Assembly: GCA_023435505.1 (NCBI GenBank)
Contig: JAEYRR010000386.1
Span: forward strand, 1 to 5,608
Source: Bacillota bacterium
GTDB taxonomy: Bacteria > Bacillota > Clostridia > Lachnospirales > Lachnospiraceae
Direction of reading: 5' to 3'
Length of the DNA stretch: 5,608 bases
Below, one piece after another: positions 1 to 4,815 of this stretch. Each line of letters opens with the position of its first letter. Position 1 is the first letter of the stretch. The notes below the pieces were generated by a model. It was given only the letters and a program-made list of their open reading frames with translations. It searched no databases and was not told the origin of the DNA. Both the position numbers and the translations under genes were made by a program.

Positions 1-377
1 GTATAGCGGAACGTCAAAGTATTTCCATTAGCTATTTGGAACAGCTAATTGCCAAACTGCGCAAGGCAGGTATTGTGGAAAGTAAGCGTGGTGCCCAGGG
101 TGGTTATAGTTTGGCCAAACCGGCAGAAGAGATCTCAGTCGGTGACATCTTAAGAGCCTTGGAGGGAGACCTTCATCCAGTAGATTGTGCTGAAATATAT
201 GGTGGAACCGCCACTTGCAGTAGCTCAGACCTATGTGTGACGAAATATGTATGGAAACGTATTAGTGACAGTATAGATGCAGCGGTAGACGCGCTCATGC
301 TATCTGAATTGGTAGAAGAAGGTAAAAACCTAAAAGTAAATAAGAAATCAGGTCAATCAAATGATTGTTCCTGCTAG
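1..377 (+). CDS. iscR: IscR-type Rrf2-family transcriptional regulator, 5'-truncated by window edge
   Basis: Likely a DNA-binding regulator that senses Fe-S cluster status and controls the isc genes that follow. The frame is open from the left edge (first full codon at base 3). A TTG at 36 is not a real start, because the residues before it (IAERQSISISY) continue the helix-turn-helix typical of Rrf2 proteins. About 30 N-terminal residues are probably missing; 124 are visible. Seen, counting from the codon at base 3: recognition-helix region YLEQLIAKLRKAG (about 11-23), the wing motif RGAQGGY (29-35), the linker VGDILRALEG, then three cysteines at 62, 72 and 78 (codons 186, 216 and 234) in a C-X9-C-X5-C pattern, followed by a dimerisation helix. 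The three cysteines support an IscR-like cluster-binding role rather than CymR or NsrR. The histidine that completes the E. coli IscR site (CLTH) is replaced by lysine (CVTK). The tail ends in CSC. The gene is 55 bases upstream of iscS on the same strand. The operon promoter and operator are outside the window. Confidence 0.9.
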   Translation, partial: IAERQSISISYLEQLIAKLRKAGIVESKRGAQGGYSLAKPAEEISVGDILRALEGDLHPVDCAEIYGGTATCSSSDLCVTKYVWKRISDSIDAAVDALMLSELVEEGKNLKVNKKSGQSNDCSC

Positions 378-432
378 GGTGAAATAACTAATATTAGATG
401 AGATAGAGAATAATTATAGGAGATGAGCAATA

Positions 433-1623
433 ATGGATAAAAAAGTGATTTATTTAGATAATGCAGCAACTACACCAACAAAACAGGAAGTTGTAGAAGC
501 AATGCTTCCATATTTTACACAGAAGTTTGGAAATCCATCCAGTGTATACGAGATCGCTGCACAGAATAAGGGCGCAGTAAATCATGCAAGAGAGACAATT
601 GCAAATGCACTAGGTACCAACACAGAAGATATTTACTTTACTGGTGGTGGTTCTGAAGCGGATAACTGGGCGCTGAAGGCAACTGTAGATGCTTATAAGG
701 CGAAAGGTAATCATATCATTACTTCAAAGATCGAGCATCATGCGATTCTTCATACCTGTGAATACTTGGAACAGCATGGTTGTGAAGTGACGTATGTCAA
801 TGTAGATGAGAATGGTGTAGTTAAACTGGATGAATTAGAAGCAGCCATTCGACCTACTACAATCTTAATTAGTGTAATGTTTGCCAATAACGAGATTGGT
901 ACTATTCAACCAATTAAAGAAATCGGTGCAATTGCAAAAAAACATGGTGTTCTGTTCCATACAGATGCGGTTCAGGCATTTGGTCAGGTACCTATTAATG
1001 TTGATGAGATGAATATTGATATGCTAAGTGCCTCCGGTCACAAATTAAATGGGCCTAAGGGAATCGGATGTCTCTATATCCGAAAGGGATTAAAACTTCG
1101 TTCCTTTATCCATGGTGGAGGACAGGAAAGACACCGTAGAGCAGGGACTGAGAATGTACCTGGTATTGTAGGCTTTGGTAAGGCAGTAGAGTTAGCTATG
1201 TCTACCATGAAAGAGCGTACTGAAAAAGAAATTCAGCTACGTGAGTATCTCATTGATACGGTAATAAAGGAAGTGCCATTTACAAGATTAAATGGTCATC
1301 GTACCATGAGACTCCCTAACAATGTGAATTTCAGTTTTCAATTTATTGAAGGCGAATCCTTGTTAATCATGTTGGATATGAATGGTATCTGTGCTTCTAG
1401 TGGTTCCGCTTGTACTTCAGGCTCTTTGGATCCATCCCATGTGCTTTTAGCAATAGGACTTCCACATGAGATTGCCCATGGTTCCCTTCGTCTGACCTTA
1501 AGTGAGGACATTACCATGGAAGATATCCAGTTTACCATTGAAAAAATCAAAGAAATTGTAGCGCGTCTTCGTTCTATGTCACCTTTATACGAAGATTATA
1601 TGAAGAGTATAGAAAGAAAATAA
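433..1623 (+). CDS. iscS: Cysteine desulfurase (NifS/IscS family, class I)
   Basis: PLP-dependent enzyme that converts L-cysteine to L-alanine and holds the sulfur as a persulfide, passing it to IscU for Fe-S clusters and to MnmA for tRNA thiolation; cytosolic. The 396-residue length is normal. Seen: N-terminal YLDNAATTP (7-15), EHH with the PLP-stacking His103, HTDAVQ (Asp178 and Gln181 contact the PLP ring), SGHK with the Schiff-base Lys204, GGGQERHRRAGTEN (228-241), and the class I active-site loop SSGSACTSGS with the catalytic Cys327 (codon at 1411). A second cysteine, Cys320, lies seven residues before it. The ATG at 433 has AGGAG at 418-422 and YLDNAATTP just after the start, as in the family. 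The gene lies between iscR and iscU, so it is the housekeeping ISC desulfurase rather than SufS (class II) or a nitrogen-fixation-specific NifS; annotation as nifS would describe the same family. No key residue is missing. Confidence 0.96.
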   Translation: MDKKVIYLDNAATTPTKQEVVEAMLPYFTQKFGNPSSVYEIAAQNKGAVNHARETIANALGTNTEDIYFTGGGSEADNWALKATVDAYKAKGNHIITSKIEHHAILHTCEYLEQHGCEVTYVNVDENGVVKLDELEAAIRPTTILISVMFANNEIGTIQPIKEIGAIAKKHGVLFHTDAVQAFGQVPINVDEMNIDMLSASGHKLNGPKGIGCLYIRKGLKLRSFIHGGGQERHRRAGTENVPGIVGFGKAVELAMSTMKERTEKEIQLREYLIDTVIKEVPFTRLNGHRTMRLPNNVNFSFQFIEGESLLIMLDMNGICASSGSACTSGSLDPSHVLLAIGLPHEIAHGSLRLTLSEDITMEDIQFTIEKIKEIVARLRSMSPLYEDYMKSIERK

Positions 1624-1646
1624 ACTTAAATTCAGGAGGTAGTATT

Positions 1647-2090
1647 ATGTACAGCGAGAAAGTTATGGACCATTTCCAACATCCAAGAAATGTTGGTGAG
1701 ATAGAAAATGCCAGCGGGGTAGGTACTGTTGGTAATGCAAAATGTGGAGATATCATGAGAATGTATCTGGACATTGATGAAAACGGAGTAATAAAGGAAT
1801 GTAAATTTAAGACCTTTGGCTGTGGAGCTGCAGTGGCAACTTCCAGTATGGCAACTGAGCTTGTAAAGGGTCTTACTGTAGAGGAAGCCTTAAAAGTTAC
1901 TAATAAAGCGGTTATGGATGCTCTTGATGGACTTCCACCGGTTAAAGTACACTGTTCCTTACTTGCAGAAGAGGCAATTCATGCAGCACTTTGGGATTAT
2001 GCTGAGAAAAACGGCATTAAGATTGAAGGCTTAAAGAAACCAAAGAGCGATATTCACGAACATGAAGAAGATGTAGCAGATCAATACTAA
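1647..2090 (+). CDS. iscU: Fe-S cluster assembly scaffold protein (IscU/NifU N-terminal type)
   Basis: Scaffold on which [2Fe-2S]/[4Fe-4S] clusters are built with sulfur from IscS before transfer to apo-proteins. It has 147 residues, a single NifU-N domain, and no C-terminal Nfu domain or central ferredoxin domain, so it is IscU-like rather than full-length NifU. Seen: the start MYSEKVMDHFQHPRNVG, typical of the family; the three cluster ligands Cys33 (AKCGD, with the labilising Asp35), Cys59 (FGCGAA) and Cys103 (VHCS); and LPPVK at 96-100, the motif that the chaperone HscA binds in proteobacterial IscU. The SufU-type insertion is not apparent. The C-terminal tail (134-147) is acidic and contains HEHEE. 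AGGAGG at 1634-1639 sets the ATG at 1647, 23 bases after the iscS stop, so the two genes are almost certainly co-translated from one message. Databases often name this protein NifU in clostridia. Confidence 0.95.
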   Translation: MYSEKVMDHFQHPRNVGEIENASGVGTVGNAKCGDIMRMYLDIDENGVIKECKFKTFGCGAAVATSSMATELVKGLTVEEALKVTNKAVMDALDGLPPVKVHCSLLAEEAIHAALWDYAEKNGIKIEGLKKPKSDIHEHEEDVADQY

Positions 2091-2103
2091 TAACCATTCA
2101 TTT

Positions 2104-2110
2104 AAAGGAG
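2104..2110 (+). promoter_or_regulatory. Ribosome binding site fixing the GTG start of mnmA
   Basis: AAAGGAG ends seven bases before a GTG at 2118. The next in-frame ATG (codon 10, within GMSGG) lies inside the conserved PP-loop strand and has no Shine-Dalgarno, so GTG is the start. Confidence 0.8.
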
Positions 2111-2117
2111 TAACCGA

Positions 2118-3194
2118 GTGGAGAAGAAAAAAGTAGTAATTGGTATGTCCGGTGGAGTGGATTCCTCAGTCGGAGCGTATTTGCTAAAAGAAGCAGGCTA
2201 TGACGTCATAGGTGTGACAATGCAGATCTGGCAGGCTGAGGACAACTGCACCCTAGAGGAAAATGGAGGTTGTTGCGGCTTAAGCGCAGTAGAAGACGCC
2301 AGACGTGTAGCAGCTGATTTACAAATTCCATACTATGTAATGAATTTTCGTACCGAATTTAAGGAAAATGTAATTGATTATTTTATACAGGAATATCTTG
2401 AAGGCCGTACACCTAATCCTTGTATCGCCTGTAATCGTTATGTAAAATGGGAATCTCTCTTACAACGTTCGTTGCAGATTGGGGCAGATTATATTGCCAC
2501 TGGACATTATGCAAGAGTGGTGCAGCTTCCCAATGGAAGATATACACTGAAAAAGTCTGCAACTGCCGCTAAGGATCAGACCTACGCTCTATATAATCTG
2601 AGTCAGTATCAATTAAGTCATACCTTGATGCCAGTGGGAGAATACACTAAGGACGAGATTCGAGCAATTGCTGATAGAATCGGATTAAAGGTGGCCAATA
2701 AGCCGGACAGCCAGGAGATCTGCTTTGTTTCCGATAATAACTACGCCGGTTTTATCGAAGAGAATACCGGGAAGAAGCCTAAAAGTGGTAATTTCGTTAC
2801 TCCAGATGGAAAAGTTATAGGTAAGCATAAAGGGATTATTCATTATACAGTTGGACAGAGAAAAGGACTAAATCTAAGTATGGGACATCCTGTATTTGTT
2901 GTGGCTATCCGACCGGAAACCAACGAAGTAGTAATTGGCAATGCCGAGGATGTCTTTTCTGACAGACTGGTATGTAATCGATTGAATTTTATGACCATAG
3001 AAGACTTGGAAGGTGAGATGAAGGTTACTGCTAAAATTCGCTATAGTCATAAGGGCGCTGAGGCAGTGATACGTAAGCTTGAGGAAGATAAGGTCGAATG
3101 TATCTTTACAGAACCTCAACGGGCAATCACTCCTGGACAGGCAGTTGTATTTTACGATGGTGATTATGTTGTAGGTGGAGGAACTATCTTATAG
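2118..3194 (+). CDS. mnmA: tRNA-specific 2-thiouridylase MnmA
   Basis: ATP-dependent enzyme that activates U34 of tRNA(Lys), tRNA(Glu) and tRNA(Gln) by adenylation and replaces O2 with sulfur (s2U34), stabilising wobble decoding; cytosolic. It has 358 residues, the usual length. Seen: the PP-loop ATPase motif SGGVDSS (11-17), the cysteine-rich segment GGCCG (50-54), [11 protein letters not shown] with Cys102 and the presumed catalytic Cys105, the ATGHYA motif (127-132), KDQTYALY (152-159), PDSQEICF with Cys202 (partner of the catalytic cysteine), then [10 protein letters not shown] (242-251) and the C-terminal beta-barrel ending in a GGGTI motif. In E. coli MnmA the position three before the nucleophilic Cys is Asp99; here it is Cys102, giving a C-X2-C. 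It follows iscU by 27 bases, so the sulfur donor IscS is made from the same operon. With no tusA-E genes in view, direct IscS-to-MnmA transfer is likely (inference, by analogy with B. subtilis YrvO-MnmA). A terminator follows. Confidence 0.96.
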   Translation: MEKKKVVIGMSGGVDSSVGAYLLKEAGYDVIGVTMQIWQAEDNCTLEENGGCCGLSAVEDARRVAADLQIPYYVMNFRTEFKENVIDYFIQEYLEGRTPNPCIACNRYVKWESLLQRSLQIGADYIATGHYARVVQLPNGRYTLKKSATAAKDQTYALYNLSQYQLSHTLMPVGEYTKDEIRAIADRIGLKVANKPDSQEICFVSDNNYAGFIEENTGKKPKSGNFVTPDGKVIGKHKGIIHYTVGQRKGLNLSMGHPVFVVAIRPETNEVVIGNAEDVFSDRLVCNRLNFMTIEDLEGEMKVTAKIRYSHKGAEAVIRKLEEDKVECIFTEPQRAITPGQAVVFYDGDYVVGGGTIL

Positions 3195-3228
3195 ACCTGT
3201 AACACTACACGATAAATAGGATTTTATG

Positions 3229-3270
3229 AAGAGTTTTACTTGCATTTTATTGTTAGTAAAACTCTTTTTT
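3229..3270 (+). terminator. Rho-independent terminator of the isc-mnmA operon
   Basis: AAGAGTTTTACT (3229-3240) is perfectly complementary to AGTAAAACTCTT (3255-3266), giving a 12-bp stem with a 14-nt loop. The T-run spans 3265-3270. It lies 34 bases after the mnmA stop and is the first strong terminator after iscR, so it marks the operon's end. Confidence 0.9.
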
Positions 3271-3272
3271 AC

Positions 3273-3300
3273 TAAGAAAATCATTGCAATAAGTCGATAC
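3273..3300 (+). promoter_or_regulatory. Putative sigma28/SigD (FliA)-type flagellar promoter
   Basis: TAAG at 3273-3276, a 16-nt spacer, then GTCGATAC at 3293-3300. The family consensus is TAAA, N14-16, GCCGATAA/T, so 3 of 4 and 6 of 8 bases match with allowed spacing. Transcription would start near 3307, giving a leader of about 75 nt. No good vegetative promoter (TTGACA/TATAAT at 17 bp) is seen in this gap; TATTAT at 3343-3348 lacks a -35. The flagellar-type character of the gene downstream supports the call. The match is imperfect and was made by eye. Confidence 0.55.
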
Positions 3301-3308
3301 TCAATATG

Positions 3309-3369
3309 AAGACCTAGAGGTACTAGGACTTTCACAACATCTTATTATAGAAAAAAATATTGTGGAAAG
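3309..3369 (+). promoter_or_regulatory. Structured 5' leader: hairpin at the 5' end and possible SD-sequestering stem
   Basis: Two inverted repeats lie between the putative start of transcription and the ribosome binding site. First, AAGACCTAG (3309-3317) pairs with CTAGGACTT (3323-3331) around a 5-nt loop, with one A-A mismatch; CCTAG/CTAGG is perfect. Second, CTTTCACAA (3329-3337) pairs with TTGTGGAAAG (3360-3369) with one bulged G, covering the first bases of the AAAGGAGG Shine-Dalgarno. The two share bases 3329-3331, so the full forms compete slightly. The first could instead be a protein operator. Function is inferred from complementarity only. Confidence 0.35.
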
Positions 3370-3373
3370 GAGG
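3366..3373 (+). promoter_or_regulatory. Ribosome binding site deciding the start of the FliD-like gene
   Basis: AAAGGAGG ends seven bases before the ATG at 3381. A longer reading from the TTG at 3360 would put the Shine-Dalgarno inside the coding sequence and has no ribosome binding site of its own, so 3381 is the start. Confidence 0.85.
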
Positions 3374-3380
3374 AAGCATA

Positions 3381-4118
3381 ATGTCAACCAATAGTATTTC
3401 CTATTTGTTTGGGAGTAACGATAATACTTCTAGAAGCTATAGCTTGTACAGTTCTTTAGGGGATTATTCCTCCATTAGGAGTGGAAGCTATAAGAGATTG
3501 TTGAAAAGCTACTATGAAGAGCAGAAATCCTCTACGTCAGATTCTAATACTTCTAACAAAAATAATGTAGATTCTGTAGAGAAAAAGTCTCTGCTGGAAG
3601 TAAAGAGCAGTGCAGATGCTTTGGCTGAAGCGACGAAAAAAGTATCTTCCTATGATTTGTTTGAAAAAGTAGACATTACCACCAAGGATGCTACCACCGG
3701 AGACACTATCACTACAAAGGACTATAATCGTGATGCGATATACAAGGCTGTAAAAGGGTTTGTAGACAGCTATAACGATACACTAGATTCATCCAGTGAA
3801 GTGGATACGGCCAGTGTTCTTCGTCAGACGTTGTTTATGACGAATCAGACAGCAGCGTTTAAAAAAAGTTTATCTATGACTGGAATTACCATCGGATCTG
3901 ACAATAAGCTTTCTGTAGACGAAGCTACGCTAAAGAAAGCCAATATTAATGAGCTTAAGACTTTGTTTACAGGCTACAATTCCTTTGCTTCTAAAATTTC
4001 ACAGAAGGCCAGTGCAATTGCAAGTGCATCAGCATTGGCAACAGGAACTAAAACCTATACAAAGACAGGCTCATACGATCTGTCCAGCTTATACAATAGA
4101 ATCAATACCTCTATATAA
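3381..4118 (+). CDS. FliD-like (flagellar cap-related) small protein, function unknown
   Basis: No experimentally named family is recognised with certainty. The 245-residue protein is rich in Ser, Thr, Lys, Asp and Tyr and contains no Cys, Trp, His or Pro. It has no signal peptide or membrane segment. That composition resembles flagellar axial proteins exported by the flagellar type III apparatus. Layout: a Ser/Tyr-rich N terminus; a basic motif GDYSSIRSGSYKRLLKSYY (27-45); a low-complexity Ser/Asn linker (49-62); an amphipathic helix (about 65-89); then a segment like the C-terminal domain of FliD, with YKAVKGFVDSYNDTLD (121-136), an LRQTL helix (147-151), GITIGSDNKLSVDEATLKKA (168-187) and LKTLFTG (192-198). 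The FliD N-terminal domain and terminal coiled coil are absent (FliD is usually over 400 residues). The end has its own Tyr/Ser-rich repeat (GSYDLSSLYNRI). It is monocistronic: a sigma28-like promoter lies before it and a terminator after it. It could be a secreted hook- or filament-associated accessory protein, or simply a diverged relative; the FliD relationship is inferred from pattern only. Confidence 0.7.
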   Translation: MSTNSISYLFGSNDNTSRSYSLYSSLGDYSSIRSGSYKRLLKSYYEEQKSSTSDSNTSNKNNVDSVEKKSLLEVKSSADALAEATKKVSSYDLFEKVDITTKDATTGDTITTKDYNRDAIYKAVKGFVDSYNDTLDSSSEVDTASVLRQTLFMTNQTAAFKKSLSMTGITIGSDNKLSVDEATLKKANINELKTLFTGYNSFASKISQKASAIASASALATGTKTYTKTGSYDLSSLYNRINTSI

Positions 4119-4129
4119 GATGTTGAAGG

Positions 4130-4163
4130 CAAAGCCCCCCGGATGATTCTCCAGGGGGCTTTG
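4130..4163 (+). terminator. GC-rich terminator hairpin after the FliD-like gene
   Basis: CAAAGCCCCC (4130-4139) pairs perfectly with GGGGGCTTTG (4154-4163). Inside, GGA (4141-4143) can pair with TCC (4150-4152) beyond a C-A mismatch. The tract after the stem (TATT) is short, but the stem is very stable and lies 11 bases after the stop codon. It fits termination of the single-gene unit and insulation of yfcE. Confidence 0.8.
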
Positions 4164-4215
4164 TATTAGAAAGAGGCCAGGACCATTTCTACCTACGTGT
4201 ATTTTATGGACAAAA

Positions 4216-4247
4216 TAGACATCCTATTGTACAATAGCTACTATTAT
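4216..4247 (+). promoter_or_regulatory. Putative vegetative (SigA) promoter of yfcE
   Basis: TAGACA at 4216-4221 matches TTGACA at 5 of 6 bases. At 17-bp spacing the -10 is TACTAT (4239-4244, 4 of 6); TATTAT (4242-4247, 5 of 6) is better but lies at 20 bp. Either places the start about 15 bases before the ATG at 4267. The rest of the 4164-4215 gap shows nothing recognisable. Confidence 0.5.
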
Positions 4248-4266
4248 AGAACAGGAGATAAAGATT

Positions 4267-4809
4267 ATGAAGTTATTATTTGCATCTGATATTCACGGGT
4301 CAATTTATTACTGCAGAAAGTTAATTAAAGCGTATGAGAGAGAACAGGCAGAGAAAATGATACTATTAGGGGATATTCTATATCATGGCCCACGTAATGA
4401 TTTACCAAGGCAATATGCACCAAAAGAAGTGATTTCCCTACTGAATGCCTATAAGGAGAGTCTCTTTTGTGTAAGAGGAAACTGTGAGGCAGAGGTGGAT
4501 CAGATGGTATTGGAATTTCCGGTAATGGCAGATTATATGCTGATGTTTATAGATGGAAAAACCGCTTTTATTACCCATGGACATAACTATAATCTGGACA
4601 AGCTTCCTCCTTTAAAAGAGGGAGACTTACTAATCCATGGCCACACCCATGTGCTAAAAGCGGTGAAAGAGAAAAATATTCATTATTTGAATCCAGGTTC
4701 CGTTTCTATTCCAAAGGAAGGTAATCCTTGCAGCTATATGGTTTACGAAGAAGGCTGTTTTACCATTAAGACCTTGGATGGTGACACTATCTTGACGTAT
4801 GAACTCTAA
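4267..4809 (+). CDS. yfcE: YfcE/MJ0936-type metallophosphoesterase (phosphodiesterase)
   Basis: Small calcineurin-like phosphoesterase with a two-metal (typically Mn) active site. E. coli YfcE hydrolyses artificial phosphodiesters in vitro; its physiological substrate is not established, so none is claimed here. The 180-residue length is typical of YfcE. Metal and catalytic motifs in order: ASDIHG (Asp8, His10), LLGDILYHGPRNDLP (Asp36), VRGNCEAEVDQ (Asn72), ITHGH (His104), IHGHTH (His126 and His128) and LNPGSVSIPK (141-150), a family signature. All expected ligands are present. AGGAGA at 4253-4258 lies eight bases before the ATG, and MKLLFASDIHG is the normal family N terminus. The gene has its own promoter-like sequence and is separated from the FliD-like gene by a strong hairpin, so it is probably transcribed alone. 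Its 3' end faces the hisJ gene with a 6-base gap. Confidence 0.93.
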   Translation: MKLLFASDIHGSIYYCRKLIKAYEREQAEKMILLGDILYHGPRNDLPRQYAPKEVISLLNAYKESLFCVRGNCEAEVDQMVLEFPVMADYMLMFIDGKTAFITHGHNYNLDKLPPLKEGDLLIHGHTHVLKAVKEKNIHYLNPGSVSIPKEGNPCSYMVYEEGCFTIKTLDGDTILTYEL

Positions 4810-4815
4810 AAGCGC

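Noticed and set aside
36..377. IscR regulator starting at TTG 36
   Set aside because: The frame is open to the left edge and encodes the helix-turn-helix residues IAERQSISISY, so the gene starts outside the window.
1338..1550. Minus-strand open frame inside iscS
   Set aside because: It lies opposite a highly conserved desulfurase region, including the active-site loop, and its product has no recognisable features; a shadow frame.
1574..1774. Minus-strand open frame across the iscS-iscU junction
   Set aside because: Antisense to the conserved iscU N terminus and to the iscU ribosome binding site; a shadow frame.
2874..3119. Minus-strand open frame inside mnmA
   Set aside because: Antisense to the conserved MnmA C-terminal barrel; a shadow frame.
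3309..3331. IscR type 2 operator at AAGACCTAG/CTAGGACTT
   Set aside because: The type 2 consensus separates its CC and GG by two bases more than here, and the inner A and TA positions do not match; kept only as a generic hairpin or operator.
3360..3380. Upstream TTG start for the FliD-like gene
   Set aside because: It would place the AAAGGAGG site inside the coding region and has no ribosome binding site of its own.
3949..4146. Plus-strand open frame overlapping the end of the FliD-like gene
   Set aside because: It is out of frame with a better gene, runs into the terminator stem, and has no ribosome binding site.
4130..4163. Riboswitch or regulatory RNA ahead of yfcE
   Set aside because: The only structure is a simple GC-rich hairpin right after a stop codon, and the promoter-like sequence for yfcE lies downstream of it; a terminator explains it.
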